This document shows positions 1-5,911 of a DNA stretch of 14,112 bases, in pieces. Origin of the DNA: Armatimonadota bacterium (GTDB lineage: Bacteria; Armatimonadota; Fimbriimonadia; Fimbriimonadales; Fimbriimonadaceae); the NCBI GenBank assembly GCA_023423495.1, contig JAFAFM010000169.1, positions 1 to 14,112 on the forward strand. The letters run 5' to 3'. The notes below the pieces were generated by a model, which ran no database searches, was not told where the DNA came from, and was given only the letters and a program-made list of their open reading frames with translations. Positions within the stretch are counted from its first letter, which is position 1. The number at the start of each line of letters is the position of its first letter. The position numbers and the translations under genes were made by a program.

Positions 1-45
1 GTCTTCGTTGTGGTCGAAGGCTGGGTCAGAGAAGTCTAACCGCAT
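1..45 (-). CDS. possible 5' end of a minus-strand gene cut by the window edge
   Basis: Reading leftwards from an ATG at 45-43, 15 codons stay open to the edge (MRLDFSDPAFDHNED). Third positions are mostly C or G, like the real genes here, and the AT-rich stretch 46-105 upstream would suit a promoter; a TATTAT lies at 69-64 on the minus strand. No clear ribosome binding site is seen. The competing reading is the plus-strand frame that ends at a TAA at 37-39 (VFVVVEGWVREV), which could be the C-terminus of an upstream gene. Fifteen codons cannot decide between them, and no function can be given. Confidence 0.25.
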   Translation of the reverse strand, partial: MRLDFSDPAFDHNED

Positions 46-70
46 CTTGAATTCATATTGTTCATAATAA

Positions 71-90
71 TGATTATCTTCTGATAATTA
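71..90. promoter_or_regulatory. AT-rich inverted repeat in the intergenic gap
   Basis: TGATTATC at 71-78 and GATAATTA at 83-90 form an 8-base inverted repeat around TTCT, with one G-T pair. It lies in the AT-rich gap between the edge reading frame and the terminator of the small membrane protein gene. It could be an operator or a weak hairpin; nothing in the sequence says which. Confidence 0.25.
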
Positions 91-105
91 AGCTTTATGC
101 AAAAG

Positions 106-133
106 CAAAAAGAGGATGCCGTTGGCACCCTCT
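106..133 (-). terminator. Rho-independent terminator of the small membrane protein gene
   Basis: Read on the minus strand, AGAGGGTGCC and GGCATCCTCT pair over ten positions (one G-U pair) around an AAC loop, and are followed at once by a T-run and then a second T cluster (TTTTGCTTTTG). It begins about 23 bases past the stop codon at 158-156. On the plus strand the G-U pair becomes an A-C mismatch and no T-run follows, so the signal is clearly directional. Confidence 0.8.
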
Positions 134-155
134 TCAAGATTTCAAAGTTTGCTTA

Positions 156-365
156 CTAAGAAGCCAGTTGTAGATGATGAATTCGCTCGTCGAGCGCTTC
201 CGCCGCATGATCACATGCACGTAGCAACCCGTCGACACTGAGCGAGTTTTCCCGAGACCGGTGAATAAGAAATGTCGCAAATGCGGCCATCCCAACACCG
301 GCAAGCACGGTGACAAGAGCGGTTGTCGACAACGCTGTCTGTTTAGCCCTTTCTGCCGGATTCAT
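156..365 (-). CDS. small single-pass membrane protein, function unknown
   Basis: A 69-residue protein. Residues about 12-33 form one hydrophobic helix (TALVTVLAGVGMAAFATF within it), flanked by a short polar N-terminus and a basic HRSR, followed by an amphipathic, charged helix of about 30 residues ending LQLAS. That layout is a membrane anchor with a small cytoplasmic tail, loosely like YtxH-type proteins, but I do not recognise the family. The start at 365 is preferred to the longer frame from 464 because AGGAG lies 11 bases before this ATG and the extra upstream residues look like translated promoter. It is divergent from ffh and has its own terminator, so it is a separate unit. A perfect 14-base palindrome lies just upstream of the ribosome binding site. 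Confidence 0.6.
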   Translation of the reverse strand: MNPAERAKQTALSTTALVTVLAGVGMAAFATFLIHRSRENSLSVDGLLRACDHAAEALDERIHHLQLAS

Positions 366-382
366 ATTTATAAGAACTCCTA

Positions 383-396
383 TCGAGAATTCTCGA
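383..396. promoter_or_regulatory. perfect 14-bp palindrome between the divergent small gene and ffh
   Basis: TCGAGAATTCTCGA is a perfect palindrome. It lies 17 bases upstream of the small protein's ATG, next to the AGGAG, and about 88 bases upstream of ffh. The position suits a repressor operator for the small gene or an RNA hairpin in its leader. It does not match the CIRCE or the Gram-positive LexA box as I know them. Confidence 0.35.
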
Positions 397-483
397 CATA
401 AATTAGATGGATTTGTAGGGCATTTTTGTTGCCAAGTTGCGATTCTTTGGGCATTTTCTTCCACCCGGTAAACTCACAGGTTC

Positions 484-1812
484 ATGCTAGACAATTTGAC
501 CAAGCGTCTCTCCGGCATATTCGCAGGGCTGAAACGCAAGGGTCGGCTCAACGAAGATGACGTAAACGAGATGCTGCGCGAGGTGCGTGTCGCCCTCCTG
601 GAAGCAGACGTTAACTTCACTGTGGCGAAATCTTTCATCGCTTCCGTAAAGGAAAAGGCGATCGGAGAGGACCTATATGGAAGTCTCAATGCCGACCAAA
701 CGATCATAAAGATCGTTCGAGACACCCTTGTTGAGACCCTCGGTCAAGAAACCACGCGATTCAACTATGGTTCTCAACCCCCGGCCGTCGTCCTTCTTTG
801 CGGACTCCAAGGGTCTGGAAAGACCACGACTTGCGCGAAGCTTGCCAAGTGGCTGATCAAGCAAGGCAAAAAGCCGATGATGGCGGCCTGCGACATCCAG
901 CGTCCCGCGGCCATCAAGCAGCTCCAAGTGCTCGGTGAGCAGATCGAAGTTCCTGTCTTTGCAAAAACTGATGGGACCAAGCCGGAGCAAATCGCCAAAG
1001 AAGCATTGGATCGGGCCAAGCACTTGATGCTCGACGTCCTCATCGTCGACACTGCCGGCCGACTAACCGTCGATGACGACCTGATGGCCGAGCTCAAGCG
1101 AGTGCATCAGACGGTCAAGCCTTCCGAAACGATCCTTGTGCTCGACTCCACGACCGGTCAAGAAGCCGTCAACGTCGCCGGTTCGTTTAACGAGCAAGTG
1201 CCGCTGACCGGCGCAATCTTCACGAAGCTTGATGGAGATACGCGCGGCGGCGCAGTCCTCAGCGTTCGTCAAGCGACCGGCGTGCCCGTACGATTCATCG
1301 GCATCGGCGAGCAAGTGGAAATGCTCGACCAATTCGACGCCCAGCGGATGGCGGGACGTATTCTCGGCTTTGGTGACATTCTCGGCATCATCGAAAAGGC
1401 GGAAATCGCTTTCGATAAAGATGAAGCTGCCGGGCTGGAGTCCAAAATCAAGCAGGGCAATCTGGATTTCAACGACATGCTGAGCCAGTTCAAGATGATG
1501 CGAAAAATGGGTCCGGTGAAGGACATTATCAAGCGACTTCCCGGCGTTGCGCAGATCCCCGAAGAGGCGTTGGCTCAAATCAACGATCAAAAAGTGAACC
1601 GGATTGAGGCCATTATCCTTAGCATGACGCCAAAAGAGCGGACAAATCCGGATATAATCAACGGTTCGCGCCGCAAGCGCCTTGCTTCCGGGTCTGGAAC
1701 TTCCGTGGAGGAAGTCAACGGGCTCATTAAACAGCTTTACGAAATGCGCAAAGGCATGAAGCAGATGGGCAAGCTGCAGCAGCGAATGATGAAGAAAGGC
1801 CGAAGAAGATAA
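484..1812 (+). CDS. ffh: signal recognition particle protein Ffh (SRP54 GTPase)
   Basis: Ffh binds the 4.5S/SRP RNA and the signal sequences of nascent membrane and secreted proteins, and docks with FtsY at the membrane. The 442-residue product has the full plan: helical N domain (1-90), GTPase G domain with G1 GLQGSGKTT (107-115), DTAGR (189-193), TKLDGDTRGG (247-256), and a Met-rich M domain (about 320-442) containing FNDMLSQFKMMRKMG, the RNA-binding SRRKRLASGSG (395-405) and a basic Met-rich tail ending MMKKGRRR. Length is normal for the family. The start fits the family's usual MxxxLTxRL N-terminus; only a weak AGG precedes it. It heads the plus-strand run; rpsP starts 16 bases after its stop. 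Confidence 0.98.
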   Translation: MLDNLTKRLSGIFAGLKRKGRLNEDDVNEMLREVRVALLEADVNFTVAKSFIASVKEKAIGEDLYGSLNADQTIIKIVRDTLVETLGQETTRFNYGSQPPAVVLLCGLQGSGKTTTCAKLAKWLIKQGKKPMMAACDIQRPAAIKQLQVLGEQIEVPVFAKTDGTKPEQIAKEALDRAKHLMLDVLIVDTAGRLTVDDDLMAELKRVHQTVKPSETILVLDSTTGQEAVNVAGSFNEQVPLTGAIFTKLDGDTRGGAVLSVRQATGVPVRFIGIGEQVEMLDQFDAQRMAGRILGFGDILGIIEKAEIAFDKDEAAGLESKIKQGNLDFNDMLSQFKMMRKMGPVKDIIKRLPGVAQIPEEALAQINDQKVNRIEAIILSMTPKERTNPDIINGSRRKRLASGSGTSVEEVNGLIKQLYEMRKGMKQMGKLQQRMMKKGRRR

Positions 1813-1828
1813 GGGAAAACAAGATTTA

Positions 1829-2332
1829 ATGGTTAAGATTCGATTGAGACGTATTGGCACTAAGGGACGACCGTTCTACCGTATTGTCGTCGCCAAGAGC
1901 ACCGCGGGCCGAAATGGCGCCTTCGTGGAAACGATCGGTCAATACGACCCCGTGGTGAAGCCAACGCTCATCAACATCGACAAGGAGCGTGCTCTCCACT
2001 GGCTTCTCACCGGAGCCCAGCCAACCGAGACGACCGCCATCCTCTTGAACAAGACCGGCATTTTGGAAGAGTTTTTCGCTCAGCGGCCAGCATCCAGGAA
2101 AGCATACAAGTTTCTTGACAAGCGAACCGCAGCAATGTCCGTTAAGTCGGTCATCGAAGCTCCTGCAGCCGTCGCCGAAGCGGCTGCTCCCGTTGCTGAG
2201 GCTGCACCCGTAGAGGAAGCGCCAGCCGCGACTGAGCCGGAAGCAACGGAACCTGCAGCCGCAGAAGAAGCAGTTGTGGAAGCTCCTGCCGAAGAAGCGC
2301 CAGCAACCGAAGAATCAACTCCAGAGGCTTAA
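1829..2332 (+). CDS. rpsP: 30S ribosomal protein bS16 with long Ala/Glu/Pro C-terminal tail
   Basis: bS16 is a small-subunit protein needed for 30S assembly. Residues 1-90 carry the usual signature: MVKIRLRRIGTKGRPFYRIV, then GAFVETIGQYDP and ERALHWLLTGAQPTETTAILL. The family is usually 80-100 residues; this one has 167. The extra part from about residue 108 is a low-complexity acidic tail of EAPA/AAPVAEAAP-like imperfect repeats, rich in A, E, P and V with no aromatic residue. Long tails of this kind occur in bS16 of some other phyla, so this is probably real rather than a frame error: the tail ends at a TAA one base before the next gene, and AGAGG, serving khpA, lies inside its last codons. 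Confidence 0.97.
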   Translation: MVKIRLRRIGTKGRPFYRIVVAKSTAGRNGAFVETIGQYDPVVKPTLINIDKERALHWLLTGAQPTETTAILLNKTGILEEFFAQRPASRKAYKFLDKRTAAMSVKSVIEAPAAVAEAAAPVAEAAPVEEAPAATEPEATEPAAAEEAVVEAPAEEAPATEESTPEA

Positions 2333-2333
2333 G

Positions 2334-2573
2334 ATGGCATACGAAGCATTTGTAGAAACGCTTGTTAAGTCCGTGGTTGAAAAGCCTGAAGCGATCGAGA
2401 TTGAGGAAGAGACCGACGGCAACGCACGGACCTTCTATGTCACGTGCGATCCTGAAGACGTCGGCAAGGTCATCGGCAAGAGCGGCCGAGTAGTCAGCGC
2501 TATCCGCTGTGTGGTGAGCGCCGTAGCTGCCAAGTCACGCGAAAAAGCCTTCGTCAAAGTCGTAACCGAATAG
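2334..2573 (+). CDS. khpA: KH-domain RNA-binding protein (KhpA family)
   Basis: A 79-residue single-KH protein. The N-terminal helix (AYEAFVETLVKSVVEKPEAI) is followed by the core with the RNA-binding loop GKSG inside VIGKSGRVVSAIR (about 43-55). KhpA-family proteins bind RNA broadly and in Firmicutes pair with KhpB/EloR in cell-length control; the place between rpsP and rimM is the classic one. A longer reading from 2274 would run through rpsP in another frame and is rejected; ATG at 2334 lies one base after the rpsP stop with AGAGG eight bases upstream. Translational coupling to rpsP is likely. Confidence 0.92.
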   Translation: MAYEAFVETLVKSVVEKPEAIEIEEETDGNARTFYVTCDPEDVGKVIGKSGRVVSAIRCVVSAVAAKSREKAFVKVVTE

Positions 2574-2596
2574 CACTTCCCTTCTTCCGTTCTGAG

Positions 2597-2621
2597 TGGC
2601 CAGTCCAATTCGGTCTGGCCA
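2597..2621 (+). terminator. hairpin between khpA and rimM, possible attenuator or weak terminator
   Basis: TGGCCAGTCC (2597-2606) and GGTCTGGCCA (2612-2621) pair 7+2 bases with one T-T mismatch around a 5-base loop AATTC. Only a short T cluster (ACTTTTGG) follows, so complete termination is doubtful. It lies 14 bases before the rimM ATG, in the largest gap of the ribosomal run (61 bases), and could lower or regulate rimM expression or act on its translation start. Confidence 0.45.
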
Positions 2622-2634
2622 TCATACTTTTGGT

Positions 2635-3132
2635 ATGAGTGAATTCATCAAAGTCGGCAGAATTGTCAGCACACATGGCCTTAAGGGCCACGTCAAAGTG
2701 CAACTGATGACCGACTTTGAACAGCGTCTCGCCAAGGGGGTGCGCCTTCGAATGCGAGACGATTGGATCACGGTTCTCGAATCCAGGCCCCAAGGCGAAC
2801 AGATCATCCTCAAGCTAGACGGCATAAACGATATCGATGCCGCAAAGTCCCTGCAGTGGGAATACCTCAGCGCTTCGGCAGACGACGAACTCGAGCTCGA
2901 TGAAGGTGAATTCCTCGTAGAGGATCTTGTTGGTCTGCAGGTGGTCACTACAGATGGGCAGGTGCTCGGCGAAGTCGACGAAGTCGCCGCCTATCCAGCT
3001 CAGGACATTCTCGTCATCGGCGAAATCATGATCCCATTCGTCGAAGAGTTCGTAAAAGAAGTCGATTTTGAACAAAAGAAGATCACGGTCGAGCTCATCG
3101 AAGGCATGCTCGGTGAGCCCGAATCTGATTAA
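2635..3132 (+). CDS. rimM: ribosome maturation factor RimM
   Basis: RimM binds the 30S head through S19 and helps 16S rRNA 3'-domain maturation. The 165-residue product begins FIKVGRIVSTHGLKGHVKV, the diagnostic opening of the family's N-terminal beta-barrel. It has the mid-protein stretch EFLVEDLVGLQVVTTDGQVLG and the C-terminal PRC-barrel with DILVIGEIMIPFVEEFVKEV ahead of the closing VELIEGML. The ATG at 2635 is chosen over the ATG at 2596, because the 13 extra residues are translated hairpin sequence and family members start a few residues before the KVG motif. No strong ribosome binding site is seen. trmD would usually follow; here obgE does. Confidence 0.95.
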   Translation: MSEFIKVGRIVSTHGLKGHVKVQLMTDFEQRLAKGVRLRMRDDWITVLESRPQGEQIILKLDGINDIDAAKSLQWEYLSASADDELELDEGEFLVEDLVGLQVVTTDGQVLGEVDEVAAYPAQDILVIGEIMIPFVEEFVKEVDFEQKKITVELIEGMLGEPESD

Positions 3133-3155
3133 GCTCGCGCCGGTACACTCAACCC

Positions 3156-4421
3156 ATGTTTCTCGATGAAGCCGAAGTCACGTTCATATCCGGACGTGGC
3201 GGATCTGGAGCCGTTAGTTTCCATCGAGAAAAGCACGTACCAAGGGGCGGACCCAATGGCGCCGATGGTGGAAAGGGTGGAGACGTTATTCTGATTGCCG
3301 ACCGCGGCAAGCGGACCCTTTACGACTTCAAGCTACACGACACTTATGAGGCTCAGGACGGAGTCCATGGAGTTGGAAACAAGCGGGGTAAAGACGGCAA
3401 ATCCATCGAAGTCAAAGTCCCCGTAGGAACGGTGGTCAAAGATATCGAACTTGATGAAGTCCTAATCGACCTCAACGTTCACGGCATGAAGTACGTGATC
3501 GCCAAGGGTGGCAGGGGCGGCTACGGCAACCAGCATTACACCAGCAGCGTCCGACAAGCCCCGAACTTTGCCCAAAAGGGTGCGCCGGAGGAGCGGGTTC
3601 ACGCTCGTCTTGAGCTTAAGCTCTTGGCGGACGTTGGCCTGGTTGGACTGCCCAATGCCGGTAAATCCACACTTATCTCCAGAATCAGCGCCGCCAGACC
3701 AAAAATCGCGGACTACCCATTCACGACGATCGTTCCCAACCTGGGCGTGGTCAAATTCCACGACACCACGTTTGTCGTGGCCGATATGCCCGGTCTCATC
3801 GAGGGTGCGAGCGTCGGCGTGGGCCTGGGCCACCAGTTCTTAAAGCATGTGGAGAGAAACCGACTTCTCGTCCATGTAGTGGACGCTTATCCGGTTGACG
3901 ATTCCGATCCGATCGAGAACTACGAACTGATCGAAAATGAACTGAAGCTGTACTCGGAGGAGATTTTTGAGCGTCCGCGTATCATCGCCCTGAACAAGAT
4001 CGATCTGGTCCCCTCCGAAGACTACGACAAGTTACGAACCCGCTTTGAAAAGCTCGGCCGCCCACTGTTTCCGATATCGGCCGTTACCGGTCAAGGCCTA
4101 GATCCTCTGCTTTTCCAAATCACTACCCTACTTGAGGAACTGGCCAACGAACCACAGCTGCCAGTCGTGATGCCAGCCATGACCCGGGATCACGACCTTG
4201 ACTGGGACATCGAGCAGACTGAAGATGGTTATGAGGTCCTTGGCAAGCGCGTCCGTCGGCTGGTTGCCATGACCGACCTGGAAAATCCGGATGCCGTTCG
4301 ATACCTTCACCGACGATTGCAACGTTTGGGAGTGATCGACAAACTACGTGAACTTGGCGCTCAGGAAGGCGACACGGTCTTCGTAGGAGAAGCGGTCTTT
4401 TCATTCACGGAAGAACTATGA
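3156..4421 (+). CDS. obgE: GTPase ObgE/CgtA (50S assembly, stringent response)
   Basis: Obg is an essential GTPase that binds the 50S subunit late in its assembly and responds to (p)ppGpp. The 421 residues have all three family parts: the glycine-rich Obg fold (1-158, with FISGRGGSGAVSFHREKHVP and the KGGRGGYGN stretch), the G domain with G1 GLPNAGKS (164-171), switch I YPFTTIVPNLG (187-197), DMPG (210-213), NKID (280-283) and SAVTGQG (308-314), and a C-terminal OCT domain (about 348-418). DMPG replaces the commoner DIPG, a mild change. The start matches the family opening MFxDEAxVxxxxGxGG. The stop overlaps nadD in ATGA. Confidence 0.97.
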   Translation: MFLDEAEVTFISGRGGSGAVSFHREKHVPRGGPNGADGGKGGDVILIADRGKRTLYDFKLHDTYEAQDGVHGVGNKRGKDGKSIEVKVPVGTVVKDIELDEVLIDLNVHGMKYVIAKGGRGGYGNQHYTSSVRQAPNFAQKGAPEERVHARLELKLLADVGLVGLPNAGKSTLISRISAARPKIADYPFTTIVPNLGVVKFHDTTFVVADMPGLIEGASVGVGLGHQFLKHVERNRLLVHVVDAYPVDDSDPIENYELIENELKLYSEEIFERPRIIALNKIDLVPSEDYDKLRTRFEKLGRPLFPISAVTGQGLDPLLFQITTLLEELANEPQLPVVMPAMTRDHDLDWDIEQTEDGYEVLGKRVRRLVAMTDLENPDAVRYLHRRLQRLGVIDKLRELGAQEGDTVFVGEAVFSFTEEL

Positions 4422-5011
4422 AGATAGGAATTTTCGGCGGAACCTTCGATCCTCCGCACATTGGCCACATGAATTTAGCGCAGTCTGCGCTGGCACATTT
4501 GGAACTAGACGAGATCATCTGGATGCCTACCTTTCAAAACCCGCTTAAAGTAAAGAATCGCGCCACGCCCGGCAAGGATCGGTTGGAAATGGTAAAGCTG
4601 GCGACCGCAGATCATCCCAACATGGCCGTGAGCGACGCGGAAGTCAGCCGACGGGGCCCTAGCTACACGGTGGACACGCTTTCCGAATTACAATTCGTTC
4701 GGCCCGCAGACTACTGGTTCATCCTGGGTTCAGATTCTCTGAAGACACTTCCGCAGTGGAAGCAGCCTGAGCGGCTGCTCCGGCTGTGCCGTATTGCTGC
4801 CGCTGTTCGGCCGCCCGTCAATCCCGTAGAAGCGCTGCTCCTCCTACCACCTCATTTTCGAGATCGCATCGATCTGTTTGAAATGAACCCGGTGGAGATC
4901 TCAGCAACTGAGATCCGAAACAACGTCGCTCGCGGACGCTCGATCGAACCATGGGTTTCGAAGCCCGTGATAAAGTACATTCAAGACAACAAACTCTACA
5001 GACTTAAATGA
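4418..5011 (+). CDS. nadD: nicotinate-nucleotide adenylyltransferase
   Basis: NadD joins nicotinate mononucleotide and ATP to give deamido-NAD, a late step in NAD synthesis. The 197-residue product opens with IGIFGGTFDPPHIGHMNLA, which holds the nucleotidyltransferase GxFDPxHxGH motif (GTFDPPHIGH). PSYTVDTL, FILGSDSLKTLPQW and the closing ISATEIRNNVARGRSI motif follow, as in NadD and unlike NMN adenylyltransferases of other families. Length is typical. It starts inside the obgE stop (ATGA) and its own stop overlaps rsfS in the same way, so the three are translationally coupled; obgE-nadD-rsfS is a common order in many phyla. Confidence 0.96.
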   Translation: MKIGIFGGTFDPPHIGHMNLAQSALAHLELDEIIWMPTFQNPLKVKNRATPGKDRLEMVKLATADHPNMAVSDAEVSRRGPSYTVDTLSELQFVRPADYWFILGSDSLKTLPQWKQPERLLRLCRIAAAVRPPVNPVEALLLLPPHFRDRIDLFEMNPVEISATEIRNNVARGRSIEPWVSKPVIKYIQDNKLYRLK

Positions 5012-5361
5012 CCTCAACCGAAAAACTTCAGCACATTCTGGATGCCGCCGACGAGATCAAAGCCGAAAGGATTGAAACTCTCGACGTCCGTGGCAAGACG
5101 TCCGTTACCGACTACTTCGTGGTCTGCAGCGGTACGAGCGACCGGCACATCTCATCCATTGCCGATAAGGTTGCAGAAGAGCTTACAAAGCTGAAAGCAA
5201 AGCCGCTTCGGGTCGAGGGCGAGAATTCTGGATGGGTTCTCCAAGACTACGGTGATGTCGTTCTGAACGTAATGCGCGAAGAGACCCGTCAGTTCTACGA
5301 CCTTGAGGCTCTTTGGAACTCATTCCAGACGAGTCCCGACTATCCGGTCGATCCATCTTGA
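5008..5361 (+). CDS. rsfS: ribosome silencing factor RsfS
   Basis: RsfS binds uL14 on the 50S subunit and blocks joining to 30S when nutrients are short. The 117 residues match the family throughout: an N-terminal helix AADEIKAERIETLDVRGKTSVTDYFVVCSGTS, then DRHISSIADKVAEEL, the conserved VEGENSGWVLQDYGDVVLNV and RQFYDLEALW near the end. Usual length is 105-120. It is the last gene of the tightly coupled trio; 112 bases without a gene follow it. Confidence 0.96.
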   Translation: MTSTEKLQHILDAADEIKAERIETLDVRGKTSVTDYFVVCSGTSDRHISSIADKVAEELTKLKAKPLRVEGENSGWVLQDYGDVVLNVMREETRQFYDLEALWNSFQTSPDYPVDPS

Positions 5362-5401
5362 CAACTTTTTAACACTCTTTTGCTACTGATTCCGCAAGAA
5401 T

Positions 5402-5410
5402 TGGTATATC
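5402..5410 (+). promoter_or_regulatory. possible extended -10 promoter for the 5474 gene pair
   Basis: TGGTATATC has the TGn plus TATA-like form of an extended -10 element, 63 bases before the ATG at 5474. The gap also holds TTGACA at 5358-5363 overlapping the rsfS end, but no good -10 box lies at the right distance from it. This gap is the first place after ffh with room for a new promoter. Confidence 0.35.
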
Positions 5411-5473
5411 ATAGGTTGTCGCCCCAAAACTTGAACAGATACGGTCTTTTCGGGTGTCGACTGGAGTTTCAAG

Positions 5474-5908
5474 ATGGTCTCAGAACTGCTACCTACCAAG
5501 ACTTCTGGTGCCAAGCCACCGACAAATCGGCCACCGAAAGTCGGTTTTTCTCCAGATCCAGACGATCGAGATCGGGATATGTACGTGTACCTGAGAGACA
5601 ACATCCGTATGCTCTTGGACACCTTGGCCGACGTCACGTTTGATCAGTTGAAGTTTCACATCCACCTCATCGATCAGCGGCGCAAGTGGATCGAAGAAGA
5701 GATTCAAATCGAGCACATGATGGAGAATGCTCCGGCACCGCCACTTGGAATTGAATCGGATCCCTATGACCTCGGGGAACTGGCAAACGTCCAACGGAAC
5801 TTCCGCAAGGAGAAGTTCGACGACTTGCTCAGAATGCTGGATGAGGCGCAAATGCGGTTGGAGCAACGGTTTTGGGAGCAAATCTGGCCCTCAAGCCCGT
5901 CTTCATAA
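5474..5908 (+). CDS. unrecognised helical protein, 144 aa
   Basis: I do not recognise this family. The first 35 residues are Pro/Lys/Asp-rich and probably disordered (TNRPPKVGFSPDPDDRDRDM). Residues about 37-85 and 100-140 predict as long amphipathic helices with many charged and aromatic residues (YVYLRDNIRMLLDTL; QRRKWIEEEIQIEHMM; FDDLLRMLDEAQMRLEQRFW). There is no signal peptide, membrane span or catalytic motif. GGAG lies eight bases before the ATG. The next gene starts three bases after its stop, so the pair is surely co-expressed and may work together. The charged coiled-coil look would suit a scaffold or adaptor; this is only inference. Confidence 0.7.
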   Translation: MVSELLPTKTSGAKPPTNRPPKVGFSPDPDDRDRDMYVYLRDNIRMLLDTLADVTFDQLKFHIHLIDQRRKWIEEEIQIEHMMENAPAPPLGIESDPYDLGELANVQRNFRKEKFDDLLRMLDEAQMRLEQRFWEQIWPSSPSS

Positions 5909-5911
5909 TTA

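Noticed and set aside
1..39. Plus-strand frame ending in TAA (VFVVVEGWVREV) as a C-terminus of an upstream gene
   Set aside because: Twelve codons cannot be told apart from the minus-strand reading over the same bases, and no terminator for a plus-strand gene follows.
156..464. Longer 102-residue version of the small membrane protein
   Set aside because: The extra 33 residues cover the palindrome and lack a binding site, while ATG at 365 has AGGAG in range.
1063..1860. Long minus-strand frame of 265 codons opposite ffh
   Set aside because: It lies antisense to an unmistakable Ffh, its product has no recognisable domain, and its length follows from the codon use of ffh.
2155..2331. rpsP tail as a frameshift artefact
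   Set aside because: The tail uses in-frame, regular Ala/Glu/Pro repeats, keeps the local codon style, and ends one base before the khpA start, so a sequence error is unlikely.
5358..5363. Perfect TTGACA at the end of rsfS as the -35 of a promoter
   Set aside because: At 16-18 bases downstream no TATAAT-like box is present (TGCTAC, GCTACT), so it is probably chance; the extended -10 further on is the better candidate.
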